Assembly: GCF_031656215.1 (NCBI RefSeq)
Contig: NZ_CP134228.1
Location: 2,375,001 to 2,439,000, forward strand
Direction: 5' to 3'
DNA: 64,000 nt
Source of the DNA: Mesorhizobium koreense
GTDB taxonomy: Bacteria; Pseudomonadota; Alphaproteobacteria; Rhizobiales; Rhizobiaceae
The translations under genes and the position numbers were made by a program. Below are positions 24,478 to 35,267 of the stretch, one piece after another; positions within the stretch are counted from its first letter, which is position 1; each line of letters starts with the position of its first letter. Under the pieces are notes generated by a model, which did no database searches, was not told the DNA's origin, and saw only the letters and a list, made by a program, of their open reading frames with translations.

Positions 24478-24517
24478 CCAGTCTCCGGGTTGGCAAATGC
24501 CCGAACGTACAGTTTGT
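24478..24517 (-). promoter_or_regulatory. Shared cold-shock upstream element, copy B
   Basis: Partner of 24005-24044, about 120 bp before the start of cold-shock copy 2. The run GGCAAATGCCCGAAC (plus strand) is identical in both copies. Confidence 0.7.
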
Positions 24518-24697
24518 AATACGGATACCGGCGCCTGGCAAGATGGCAGTCATCAATAAGTTCCGCGCCAGTTGGGTCAATGATCCACTGCAGACCCCGC
24601 CCACGGATATCCCTGTGCAGGCCTGGCGCCGCTGTTTTCCAGAGGTGCGACAGGAAAATGTCCTACGACGGTTACAATTCGGCGTCGGCTCCCCTAT

Positions 24698-24712
24698 GTT
24701 ACGAAACGTAAC
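24698..24712. promoter_or_regulatory. Inverted repeat GTTACG-AAA-CGTAAC, candidate operator
   Basis: A perfect 6-bp dyad, followed within 12 bp by the 8-bp palindrome TCACGTGA (24724-24731) and another GGTAAC. These sit 26-60 bp before the start of the membrane-protein gene at 24757, a promoter-like position. The cognate regulator is unknown. Confidence 0.5.
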
Positions 24713-24756
24713 AACACGTAATGTCACGTGAGGTAACTCAAGAGGAGGAGAACACC

Positions 24757-25194
24757 ATGAACGACAGCACAGGTTTTTCGCAGCGCTGGGCGGCCTTCCG
24801 GCCATCCAAGGCGGTCTGGCTCTGGTCCTGCGTGGCATGCATCGTCGCCACGATGGTCGTCGGTTTCGCCTGGGGCGGCTGGACCACCGGCGGAACGGCG
24901 GCGAAAATGGCTTCGGACGCGGCCGACCATGCGCAAGCCGAACTCGCCGCCACCGTCTGCGTCGCCAAATTCATGGAGGCGCCCGACGCCGCCACCCAGC
25001 TCGCTACCCTGAAAAAAACCGATAGCTGGAAACGCGACGACGTGATCAAGGACGGTGGCTGGGCGAAGATGGCCGGCGTCAAGGAGGTGCCCTCCGGCAC
25101 GGACGATCTGTGCGCGCAGAAGCTTGCCTCGATGGAAGCGCCCGCCGCAAAGCCGGTTGCCCAGGAAACCACGCAGCAGGAAGCTGGCGGCTGA
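24757..25194 (+). CDS. Single-pass membrane protein of unknown function
   Basis: A 145-residue protein with one transmembrane helix (about 19-38, VWLWSCVACIVATMVVGFAW) after a short cytoplasmic N-terminus. The soluble part has two separated Cys (CVAKFMEAPDA and LCAQKLAS) and ends in an Ala/Gln/Glu-rich tail. The motif GGWTTGGTA follows the helix. No characterised family was recognised. The ATG at 24757 has a very strong GAGGAGGAG site. The promoter region holds the dyads at 24698-24731. Confidence 0.82.
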   Translation: MNDSTGFSQRWAAFRPSKAVWLWSCVACIVATMVVGFAWGGWTTGGTAAKMASDAADHAQAELAATVCVAKFMEAPDAATQLATLKKTDSWKRDDVIKDGGWAKMAGVKEVPSGTDDLCAQKLASMEAPAAKPVAQETTQQEAGG

Positions 25195-25315
25195 TCCTCG
25201 CATGTCACGTCTGCTTCACCCCTCGTGAAACGCTCGTGCGTGAGGGGTGAGGCTCTCAATCTGGCCCAAACGGTCGCAGGGCGGGGGCCTTCAAAAAGGC
25301 CGCAAATCAGCGCAT

Positions 25316-25609
25316 ATGTCGCGCCGGTATCCCTTTCGGAAAGTCCCGTCCTTGTCGTTCTCCGTCGAACTGCTCGGCGCGCTTGCGGCCGTCACAACCA
25401 CGCTGTGCTGGCTGCCGCAGCTTTTCAAGATCGTGCGCGAGCGGCAGGCGTCCGGCGTATCGCTGGCCACCAATGCGGCACTGGCGAGCGGCGTGTTCCT
25501 GTGGTGCGTCTACGGCGTGCTGATCGCGTCCTGGCCGGTCATCGCGGCGAACGCGGTGACGCTTTTCTTCATTCTCGCGATTGTCGGGTTGAAGCTGCGC
25601 TACGGATGA
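25316..25609 (+). CDS. SemiSWEET/PQ-loop-family small transporter
   Basis: A 97-residue protein with three transmembrane helices, the size of bacterial SemiSWEET sugar transporters, which work as dimers. The PQ-loop motif appears as TTTLCWLPQLFKIVRERQASGVSL (first helix and loop), then GVFLWCVYGVLIASWPVIAANAV and a third helix FFILAIVGL. The start is uncertain: the ATG at 25316 has weak upstream signals, and a TTG near 25355 would remove the basic leader. It is followed by a perfect hairpin before uvrB. Confidence 0.8.
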   Translation: MSRRYPFRKVPSLSFSVELLGALAAVTTTLCWLPQLFKIVRERQASGVSLATNAALASGVFLWCVYGVLIASWPVIAANAVTLFFILAIVGLKLRYG

Positions 25610-25616
25610 GGCCGCC

Positions 25617-25642
25617 GCTCCTGACAACTTGCTGTCAGGAGC
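25617..25642. terminator. Perfect 10-bp stem between SemiSWEET and uvrB
   Basis: GCTCCTGACA and TGTCAGGAGC pair around a six-base loop, 8 bp after the stop codon. No T-run follows, so it may also be an operator for uvrB. No GTTC-N7-GTTC LexA box was found next to it. Confidence 0.55.
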
Positions 25643-25711
25643 ATGGGCCCGACCGTCACGCGATGCGTGGGCGGCCTTTTCATCCGGCGTGACTCCGCCC
25701 ATATTCGGGCG

Positions 25712-28759
<3,048 letters not shown>

Positions 28760-28781
28760 CTGACTTCATCCCGCACTCGCT

Positions 28782-30263
28782 CTACCCTTCCGGTTCGACG
28801 AAGACGCGCTGGCGGGGGACGCCGAGGCCGGTGTCGGGCGGAAGGCCGGTCGCGGGGCGGTCCTCTTCCATCATGTGCAGGCTGCGCCAGTTGCCGAAGC
28901 GGTAATAGGCGATCGCCAATAGCAGCGAGGCGATGGAGCCCGCCGGAAAGCTCCACCACAGCGCTTCCTGCCCGAGCGTGCCGCGCAGCGCATAGGCAAA
29001 GCCGGTACGTATCAAGAGGACGGAAACGATGAGAATGATCAGCGGCGGCATCACCGCGCCGGTGGCGCGGACGGTGGCGAAGAGCACGATCGTCACGCCG
29101 AAGAGCACGAAGGACCACGAGACGACGTTGTTGATGTGGACGGCAATATCGATCGCCCCGCTATCGTTGACCAGGAAGAGGCCGAGTACCGGCCGGTCAA
29201 ACACGAACAGCAGCGTAACCAGCACGCCGGTCAGAAGCAGGTTGAAGCCGACGCCGGCGCCGGTGATACGGCCGATGCGGTCCCAGCGGCGCGCGCCGAC
29301 ATTCTGCGCCGCCATCGAGGAGACCGCCGCGCCGATGGCGAGCGCCGGCATCTGGATGTAGGTCCAAAGCTGCGCCGCGATGCCGTAAGCGGCCGCGACG
29401 CGCGAACCATAGGCGTTGACGAAGCCCATCAGGATCAGCGCCGCCATCGAAATGACGATCATCTGCAGGCCCATCGGAACGCCCTTGAAGACGACGATGC
29501 GCAAAAGCTTCGGGGCGGGGCGCAGCAAGGCGAGATCGGCGCCGGCGAGTCTGAGCGGATGCCGGCGCGCGTAGAGGAGCGCGATGATGGCCACGACGCT
29601 GATCGTCTGGCCGATCAGCGTCGAAGTGGCGGAACCGGCGATGCCGAGTTCGGGGAATGGCCCGATACCGCGTATGAGCAGCGGGTTCAGTACGATGTCG
29701 AGGGCGACCGCCAGGGCCATGAAGAAGAAGGGCGTTCGTGAATCGCCGGCGCCGCGCAGTATGGTCATGACGAAGGTCAGAAGGTTCATTGCTGGTACGG
29801 CGACGAAGATGACGCGCAGATAGGCGTGGGCAAGCGGCAGTGCATCGGGCGGGGTGCCAAGCAGTTTCAGGATGGCATCGACCCAGATCCAGCCGCATAT
29901 CGCAAACACCGCCGAAACGGCGAAGAAGAAGCTGGCGCTGGTGCCGACGATGCGGCGCGCCTCGTGCATGTCGCGCGCGCCGACCGACTGCGCCACCAGG
30001 ATGGTCGCCGCCATGCCGATACCGAAGACGGTGCCGAGCAGCAGGAAAAGCACGAGGTTGGCGTTGGAGGTCGCTGTCAGCGCCGATTCGCCGAGGAAGC
30101 GGCCGACCCAGACGGCGTTGACCGAGCCGTTCAGCGATTGGAGCACGTTCGAGCCGAGCACCGGCAGGGCGAACAGTAAGAGCGTGCGCGCGATCGGGCC
30201 GCTGGTCAGGTCATGAGCGCGGCGGCCGGGTCTCTCTTTTATGCGACGATCCGTTTTCTCCAA
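28782..30263 (-). CDS. MATE-family multidrug/toxin efflux transporter
   Basis: A 493-residue inner-membrane antiporter driven by H+ or Na+. It has twelve hydrophobic helices in two MatE repeats. The N-terminus reads DLTSGPIARTLLLFALPVLGSNVLQSLNG, and VWVGRFLGESALTATSNANLVLF is the family's first-helix signature. The second repeat begins near FKGVPMGLQMIVISMAALILMGFVNAYG. The frame starts at a TTG (30263) with no strong ribosome-binding site, but no ATG lies before the first conserved helix. It is convergent with uvrB (22 bp apart) and divergent from the VOC gene. Confidence 0.9.
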   Translation of the reverse strand: MEKTDRRIKERPGRRAHDLTSGPIARTLLLFALPVLGSNVLQSLNGSVNAVWVGRFLGESALTATSNANLVLFLLLGTVFGIGMAATILVAQSVGARDMHEARRIVGTSASFFFAVSAVFAICGWIWVDAILKLLGTPPDALPLAHAYLRVIFVAVPAMNLLTFVMTILRGAGDSRTPFFFMALAVALDIVLNPLLIRGIGPFPELGIAGSATSTLIGQTISVVAIIALLYARRHPLRLAGADLALLRPAPKLLRIVVFKGVPMGLQMIVISMAALILMGFVNAYGSRVAAAYGIAAQLWTYIQMPALAIGAAVSSMAAQNVGARRWDRIGRITGAGVGFNLLLTGVLVTLLFVFDRPVLGLFLVNDSGAIDIAVHINNVVSWSFVLFGVTIVLFATVRATGAVMPPLIILIVSVLLIRTGFAYALRGTLGQEALWWSFPAGSIASLLLAIAYYRFGNWRSLHMMEEDRPATGLPPDTGLGVPRQRVFVEPEG

Positions 30264-30443
30264 GCCCGGCCGGCCTTCTTGTGTAGCAGGTGACGAACTC
30301 GACTACGCGAAACAGGCCGCGCGCGCCATCCCCGACCACTTCCGCCGATGCAGGCGGCCAACAGAATTTTCCGCCCGCCTATGTCGGCTCGTCCATCCCG
30401 TCTTCGTCCTCGAGGCATCGCAACACGAAAACGGAGAACCGAC

Positions 30444-30875
30444 ATGACCGATGCCACCGTAACCGCAGAAGCTCCGGCGAAGCCGCTCGGCGGGCTTGCC
30501 GCCTATCTTTCGGTCGAGGGCGCGCTCAAGGCCGCCGAATTCTACAACAAGGCTTTCGGGGCGGAGACGAAGTTCTTCTATCCGCCCGACGAGAAGGGGC
30601 GGACGATGCATGTCCATCTCTACATCAACGGCTCGTCGGTCATGCTGGGCGACGCCTATCCGGAACACGGCCACCCCTTCAAGCAGCCGCAGGGCTTTAC
30701 CATGCAACTCTTCCTCAATGAGGCGAATATCGACGAGTGGTGGGATCGTGCGGTCAAGGCCGGCTGCGAGGTGGTCAATCCGCTGCAGCCGATGTTCTGG
30801 GGCGACAAATGGGGTAGCTTGCGCGATCCGTTCGGCATCGACTGGGCGATGAACGCGCCGATCGCCAAAAGCTGA
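30444..30875 (+). CDS. VOC-superfamily (glyoxalase/PhnB-like) protein
   Basis: A 143-residue protein with one vicinal-oxygen-chelate fold of the PhnB/YciU-like type. Segments: LAAYLSVEGALKAAEFYNKAFGAE, MHVHLYINGSSVMLGDAYPEHG, QLFLNEANIDEWWDRAVKAGCEV and MFWGDKWGSLRDPFGIDWAMN. The last is the typical C-terminal signature. The substrate is not known. The ATG at 30444 has GGAGAA upstream; the open frame begins earlier without similarity. It is transcribed alone. Confidence 0.9.
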   Translation: MTDATVTAEAPAKPLGGLAAYLSVEGALKAAEFYNKAFGAETKFFYPPDEKGRTMHVHLYINGSSVMLGDAYPEHGHPFKQPQGFTMQLFLNEANIDEWWDRAVKAGCEVVNPLQPMFWGDKWGSLRDPFGIDWAMNAPIAKS

Positions 30876-30948
30876 CGAAAGACAGGGACTGGCGAAAGAT
30901 CGGGCGCGGTCCGGTTGAACGGGCCGCGCCCTGCTCATGCTTCGCGCT

Positions 30949-31734
30949 TTACTTGAACCATTTGTCGTTGATGGCCTGGTAGGCTCCGGTCTTGATCGAC
31001 TGATGCAGCCATTCGTCGACGAAGGCCTTGAAATAGGGGTCACGCTGCAGCCAGTACGCCTTTTCGGCGAAATCGAACGGCTTGTCGGGATGGACCGAGC
31101 AGAGCACGCCTTCATGCAGCTTTTGCTGGTAGCGCGTCTCCGAGGCGTCGGTGATCATGACGTCGGCATGGCCGGCCGCAACCTCGTCGAAGATCTTCGT
31201 GTTGTCGGGAAACACGACAATCTTGGCATGTGTGAAATGCGCGCGATCGAATTTTTCGTTGGTGCCGCCGGGATTGGCGATCACGGTCACGTCCGGCTTG
31301 TCGATGTCGGCGATGGTCTGGAACTTGTCCTTGTCGGCGCAGCGCGCGATCGGCGTCTTGCCCTCCTGCATGTAGGGGTCGGTGAAGAGGCCGACCTTCT
31401 GCCGGTCGAAGGTGACGGAAACGCCGCCCATCGCCATGTCGAACTTGTCGGCCTTGAAGTCCTTCATCAGGTTTGGCCACGAGGTCGGCACGATTTCCAG
31501 TTTCACGCCGAGCGCCTTGGCGAGGCTGTTCGCCTGATCGATATCGAAACCGGAGAATTCGCCGGTCGACGGGTCCTTGAAAGTGAAGGGCTTGTAGTCG
31601 CCGGTCGAGCCGACTTTGAGCACGCCTGTCGCAAGGATCTGGTCGAGTCGTGATGGCACGGCCGTGGCGTCGGCGCGTGCGGCGGGCATGAAAGCAAGCA
31701 GCGCAATGGCGCCGGCAAAAATGGAACGCAGCAT
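30949..31734 (-). CDS. Periplasmic solute-binding-fold protein resembling cyclohexadienyl dehydratase PheC
   Basis: A 261-residue exported protein with the SBP_bac_3 fold. The signal peptide is MLRSIFAGAIALLAFMPAARA-DA. The body closely follows Pseudomonas PheC: STGDYKPFTFKD, VPTSWPNLMKDFKADKFDMAM, DRQKVGLFTDPYMQEGKTPI, VIANPGGTNEKFDRAHF, ADVMITDASETRYQQKLH and HPDKPFDFAEKAYWLQRD. PheC converts prephenate or arogenate to phenylpyruvate or phenylalanine in the periplasm. No ABC permease genes are adjacent, favouring an enzyme over a transport receptor. The ATG at 31734 has GGAGG upstream. Confidence 0.85.
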   Translation of the reverse strand: MLRSIFAGAIALLAFMPAARADATAVPSRLDQILATGVLKVGSTGDYKPFTFKDPSTGEFSGFDIDQANSLAKALGVKLEIVPTSWPNLMKDFKADKFDMAMGGVSVTFDRQKVGLFTDPYMQEGKTPIARCADKDKFQTIADIDKPDVTVIANPGGTNEKFDRAHFTHAKIVVFPDNTKIFDEVAAGHADVMITDASETRYQQKLHEGVLCSVHPDKPFDFAEKAYWLQRDPYFKAFVDEWLHQSIKTGAYQAINDKWFK

Positions 31735-32026
31735 GGAGTCCTCCGGAAAAGATTTTTTGAAGGAGAACATGTCAGCACGGCGCCGCGAAGATGGCAATCG
31801 CCTGTGACCCTGGCCATGTCCGCGTCACGCAGGCGAGATCGAATTTCAGGCTGCAAAGCTTCTGTCGCTGAAACATGGTTTACGGCCGGTTGTGGAAATT
31901 AACCTTTCGAGCAACGAGGCCGATCACATGTTGCGTGTTCCGGTTGCCCGATCCCGCGAAAAGGATAGGTTCCGCCGCGTTCACATAAAAGTTGCCGTTA
32001 CGAGAACCTTTGGGAGGAAGCGTTCC

Positions 32027-32257
32027 ATGTCGTTGCTTCATATCGGCGTGGCGCTCGGCCTCTCTGCTGCCGCGGCTTTCCTGGTAACCGGCGTGGCCAT
32101 GCGTCCGATCGTGCCGGATTGTGTGGCGGGCAGCCATTCGGTTCGTGGCAAACCGGTATGCCTGCCGGTCTATGACGGCCAAGACACTGCCGTTCCAGGC
32201 GGTTCCGCCCATGGGTTCGATGCTGGCGAGCAACATCCTGGCCGTCACTTTCGCTGA
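32027..32257 (+). CDS. Small membrane or exported protein, hypothetical
   Basis: A 76-residue product with one N-terminal hydrophobic helix (LLHIGVALGLSAAAAFLVTGVAM) then a short soluble part with two Cys (PDCVAGSHS, KPVCLPVY). The ATG at 32027 is preceded by GGGAGGAAG at good spacing, the main reason for believing it. No family was recognised. A longer frame on the opposite strand lacks a ribosome-binding site and is not accepted. It is convergent with the Kazal gene, with a shared hairpin terminator. Confidence 0.6.
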   Translation: MSLLHIGVALGLSAAAAFLVTGVAMRPIVPDCVAGSHSVRGKPVCLPVYDGQDTAVPGGSAHGFDAGEQHPGRHFR

Positions 32258-32282
32258 CGGCTGAGAGGGTCTGCTGGCAGCA

Positions 32283-32303
32283 GGAGCGGCTGAACGCCGC
32301 TCC
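32283..32303. terminator. Bidirectional hairpin between convergent genes
   Basis: GGAGCGGC and GCCGCTCC pair perfectly around TGAAC, between the stop of the small membrane protein and the stop of the Kazal lipoprotein. It lacks T-runs on either side. Confidence 0.6.
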
Positions 32304-32325
32304 ACACAGGAATATCGCTCGAAAT

Positions 32326-32796
32326 CTAGCAGGCGTGGTTCGAACGCACCCGATAGCCGGCGCTCTCCGCCTGACAGCTATTGGGGAATGTGCGGCTGCG
32401 CCCATCCCGCATGGCACAGACAGGCTTGTAGATCTGGGGACACATTTGCGGTCTGTCCGGGCGGTGTGGCCTGTCGGGACGATCCGGCCGATGGGGAGGC
32501 CTGTCGGGCCTGTTGGTGCCGGGGAAGCTCGGTACACCAGAGCATTGGCCACGGCGGACGATGTCGAAGCCGGCGCGGCGCGCCTCGCAACTGTTGGAGA
32601 AGGTCTGGCGCCTGTTATGGCGCTCGCCGCATACAGGCGCGTATTCGCGGGTGCAGAATTGATGGCTCGGCTGATGCGGCCGTGACGGGGGAAGCGGTCC
32701 GGGATTTTCGACCACCGTACATGATGAGATGAACAGGCCGAGCAGCAGCAGGGCCGCGGCTTTCGCGCCCTGGTGGATTGGTTTCCGGAATGGCAT
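32326..32796 (-). CDS. Lipoprotein with two Kazal-type protease-inhibitor domains
   Basis: A 156-residue predicted lipoprotein. The signal peptide ends in lipobox ISSC (Cys26). Two Kazal-like modules follow: Cys 48, 56, 70, 85 (YAPVCG ... TFSNSCEARRAGF) and Cys 119, 127, 141, 156 (YKPVCAM ... TFPNSCQAESAGY), with identical Cys spacing. Canonical Kazal domains have six Cys paired 1-5, 2-4, 3-6; here exactly Cys1 and Cys5 are missing in both, leaving two compatible disulfides. The linker is a DRP/HRP-rich proline repeat (about 95-117). A cell-surface serine-protease inhibitor is plausible but unproven. AAGGAGG precedes the ATG. Confidence 0.88.
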   Translation of the reverse strand: MPFRKPIHQGAKAAALLLLGLFISSCTVVENPGPLPPSRPHQPSHQFCTREYAPVCGERHNRRQTFSNSCEARRAGFDIVRRGQCSGVPSFPGTNRPDRPPHRPDRPDRPHRPDRPQMCPQIYKPVCAMRDGRSRTFPNSCQAESAGYRVRSNHAC

Positions 32797-32923
32797 CGCC
32801 GTCCTCCTTCATATCCCCCGGTTCGTGAATAGCGAAAAAGCACGGCCCAAGGAACCGTCTCGCGGCAATCTCCTGTGGGATCGTCCGGCCGGCCTCGATT
32901 CCACTGAATGTACGCCATATCGT

Positions 32924-33631
32924 CTAGTCGGGAGCGGCACGGTCGAGCGGGCGGACGGGATTGCAGACGACGGCAATGTTCATTTCGGTCCTCGACCTGA
33001 AGCCAATCTGCTCGTAAAGCCGAATGGCCGCTCTGTTGTCGGCGTAGACATGGAGATAGGCCGTTTCGCCGCGCCCGGCGATGTGGCCGGCGACAAAGAG
33101 CGAGAGCAGGCGTGCGAGGCCGCGGCCGCGAAAATCAGGGTGGACGCAGACGCCGCTCAATTCGGTGAAGCCGACCTGCTTCATGCGTTCGCCCGCCATC
33201 GCCGCCAGCCGGCCATCCATCCGAATGCCGAAGAATTCGCCCAAATCCATGGCGTGGAGCGTAAAGGGACCAGGCTTCGTCAATATTGCCAGTTCCACCA
33301 TTTCCGCCGCGTCGGCAGAACCAAGGGCGCGGATGCGGGCGTCGGCCGCACTCTCGATCGGCCTTTCGGCCAACATCTGCACCGCAGCGGCGGTGACGGT
33401 CGCGCTCAGTTCGGGCGGGAGAGCGATCGGATCGGCCTGCGCCATGTAGATCGTTTCGCCGGGCCTCACCAGTGCGGCGAGCTCGGCGAGGCTTTCACGT
33501 CCGTCATCAACTGTCGAGGCGAAAGGCACGATCGCAGTGGGGTAGCGGCGGGCGAGGGCGCCGCCTTCGGCAAGCGAGGCGTGACGTGAACTGAGCGCGC
33601 TCCACACGGGGCGATCGAGGAGGTGTATCAT
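32924..33631 (-). CDS. GNAT-family N-acetyltransferase
   Basis: A 235-residue acetyltransferase with an N-terminal region (about 1-110) of the FR47-like type and a C-terminal GNAT core. The core has MKQVGFTELSGVCVHPDFRGRGLARLLSLFV, the acetyl-CoA pyrophosphate loop RGRGLA, and YLHVYADNRAAIRLYEQIGF. The substrate is unknown. The ATG overlaps the stop of the upstream MarR gene by four bases (ATGA), so the two are translationally coupled, and the regulator likely controls this gene. Confidence 0.9.
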   Translation of the reverse strand: MIHLLDRPVWSALSSRHASLAEGGALARRYPTAIVPFASTVDDGRESLAELAALVRPGETIYMAQADPIALPPELSATVTAAAVQMLAERPIESAADARIRALGSADAAEMVELAILTKPGPFTLHAMDLGEFFGIRMDGRLAAMAGERMKQVGFTELSGVCVHPDFRGRGLARLLSLFVAGHIAGRGETAYLHVYADNRAAIRLYEQIGFRSRTEMNIAVVCNPVRPLDRAAPD

Positions 33632-34122
33632 TTCTTTGCCTGTTCCGGTTTTGGCATGCGGCGGTAGAGCGGCTTTTCAGCGAGGCCGTCTTCCAGGGCG
33701 GCAAGCTGATCGAGAAGTGAGCCTTCGAGCCGGCTGCACAGATCGGCGACGGCGCGCTCGACGAGTGGCCAGACCGTGGCCTTGGCGCTATCGACGAGGG
33801 TCTTTCCCACGTCCGTCAAGGAGACGATGCGGCGACGCTGGTCGTCGGGCGCCACCCGCGACCGGACTAGGCCAAGCCCTGCCAACTGGCCGATGCTGCG
33901 TGTCGCGCCAGGCTGGGTGACGCCCACCGCCTCGGCCAACTCGCCGATGGTCAGCGGACCCAGCCGATCGAGCGCGGCAAGGAAAGGATGGTGGCTCGCC
34001 AGCAAGGGCAGCCCGGATTGGTCGAGGATGCGTTGCGTATCGGCCTGGAGCCGCTCACCGATCCGGCGGAAACGGCTGCCGAGCGGCAGATAGCCGAGCG
34101 AGCGGACGATATCTTCGGTCAT
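33628..34122 (-). CDS. MarR-family transcriptional regulator
   Basis: A 164-residue winged-helix regulator: FLAALDRLGPLTIGELAEAVGVTQPGATRSIGQLAGLGLVR (HTH, about 45-85) and APDDQRRRIVSLTDVGKTLVDSA (wing and dimer region). It forms a two-gene operon with the GNAT enzyme by a 4-bp overlap. The AT-rich upstream region has an inverted repeat GTTAT-TTAT-ATAAC at 34146-34159, suitable for autoregulation. Confidence 0.92.
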   Translation of the reverse strand: MTEDIVRSLGYLPLGSRFRRIGERLQADTQRILDQSGLPLLASHHPFLAALDRLGPLTIGELAEAVGVTQPGATRSIGQLAGLGLVRSRVAPDDQRRRIVSLTDVGKTLVDSAKATVWPLVERAVADLCSRLEGSLLDQLAALEDGLAEKPLYRRMPKPEQAKK

Positions 34123-34145
34123 GATGTATATTCCAGAAAAGTATA

Positions 34146-34159
34146 GTTATTTATATAAC
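34146..34159. promoter_or_regulatory. AT-rich dyad upstream of the MarR-GNAT operon
   Basis: GTTAT-TTAT-ATAAC with a second TTATATAA nearby (34163-34170), 24 bp before the MarR ATG. The composition contrasts strongly with the GC-rich surroundings. It is the likely promoter/operator of the operon. Confidence 0.55.
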
Positions 34160-34226
34160 ATCTTATATAAATGTGCAACAGAGGAGTGCGGCTACAGGGC
34201 CGCGGACGCAATCGATGGGAGGAAGG

Positions 34227-35021
34227 CTATTCCGCCGCCTGCCGGCCGCGCAGATCGCCGCTGGCGCGCGCCCTGACGGCGGCGCCGAAGGCTTCGAACA
34301 GGGCGCGGTTGATCGGGTTGGTGGCCGGATCGTACTCGGCATGCCATTGGACGCCGAGCGCGAAGTCCGAAGCGCCCTCGATGCGGATTGCCTCGATCGT
34401 GCTGTCTTCCGCAATACCTTCCGCGATGACGCGACGGCCAAGCTGGAGAATCCCCTGGCCGTGCAGCGAGTTGACCTTGATCGTGTCGCGCCTGAACAGC
34501 CGTGCGAAGACGCCGCCGGGCGTCAGCCGCACCTCATGGCGGTCGGCGAAGACGACGGTCGGGTCGGGATGGATTTCGCCGTTCTCCAGCCTCGGCATGC
34601 GATGGTTGATATGGCCCGGCAATTCGCGGATTTCGGGGTGGAGCGAGCCGCCGAAGGCGACATTCATCTCCTGGAAGCCGCGACAGATGCCGAAAACGGG
34701 CACGCCGCGTTCCACGCAGGCCTCGATAAGCGGCAGCGCCAGCGCGTCACGCGCCTCGTCATAGGGTTCGTATTTGGCGGTTGGCTCGGTGTTGAAGCGG
34801 GTGGGGTGCACATTGGCCCGGGCGCCGGTAAGCACGATGCCGTCGACCGTGTCGAGCAGATCGGGGATGTGGGTGATCTTCGGGTTCCCCGCGAAGACCA
34901 GCGGCAGCGCGCCAGCCACTTCCGCCACCGCGCAAAGGTTGCGCTCGCCCGCCATCTGCACGCTGAAGCGGTTTTCCACCACATGCGTGTTGCCGATGAC
35001 GCCGATCACGGGTCTTTTCAT
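34227..35021 (-). CDS. Gamma-glutamyl-gamma-aminobutyrate hydrolase-family protein (PuuD-like)
   Basis: A 264-residue class I glutamine-amidotransferase-like hydrolase. E. coli PuuD cleaves gamma-glutamyl-GABA in putrescine breakdown. Motifs: RPVIGVIGNTHVVENRFSVQ, DGIVLTGARANVHP, nucleophile Cys in PVFGICRGFQEMNVAFGGSLHPEI (about 111-134), and the His-x-Glu region QWHAEYDPATNPINRALF near the C-terminus. No other putrescine genes are adjacent, so the exact substrate is uncertain. The ATG at 35021 is followed by the conserved start MKRPVIGVIGN. Confidence 0.92.
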   Translation of the reverse strand: MKRPVIGVIGNTHVVENRFSVQMAGERNLCAVAEVAGALPLVFAGNPKITHIPDLLDTVDGIVLTGARANVHPTRFNTEPTAKYEPYDEARDALALPLIEACVERGVPVFGICRGFQEMNVAFGGSLHPEIRELPGHINHRMPRLENGEIHPDPTVVFADRHEVRLTPGGVFARLFRRDTIKVNSLHGQGILQLGRRVIAEGIAEDSTIEAIRIEGASDFALGVQWHAEYDPATNPINRALFEAFGAAVRARASGDLRGRQAAE

Positions 35022-35214
35022 CGTCGCTCCTTCGGCCTTGTGCCCGCCCGCAGAAATATACGACCGCGAATCAAGCGGCCGAAAGGGCCGAACACCCAGC
35101 TTTTTGGGGGATACTCCCGCAAACGCCGACGGACAAGGGGCGCGTCGAGGATGGAGTGTTCAGAACCTGCGCGCGCTCTGCTTGTCGCCGCCGCCCGCGC
35201 ATGCCCTACATTTG

Positions 35215-35232
35215 CTGTCACAATACGGTTCT
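35215..35232 (+). promoter_or_regulatory. Weak Pho-box-like sequence upstream of sqdB
   Basis: CTGTCAC followed at 11-bp spacing by CGGTTCT. The first half matches the PhoB repeat CTGTCAT at six of seven positions; the second half is poor. It lies 36-53 bp before sqdB. Phosphate control would make sense because sulfolipid replaces phospholipid under phosphate shortage, but the match alone is weak. Confidence 0.25.
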
Positions 35233-35267
35233 AATGACGGTCGACTGCAACGAAAGAGGGTGATTCG

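Noticed and set aside
31880-32305. 141-residue minus-strand frame opposite the small membrane-protein gene
   Set aside because: No ribosome-binding site or motif; the opposite strand has a strong ribosome-binding site and a plausible membrane helix.
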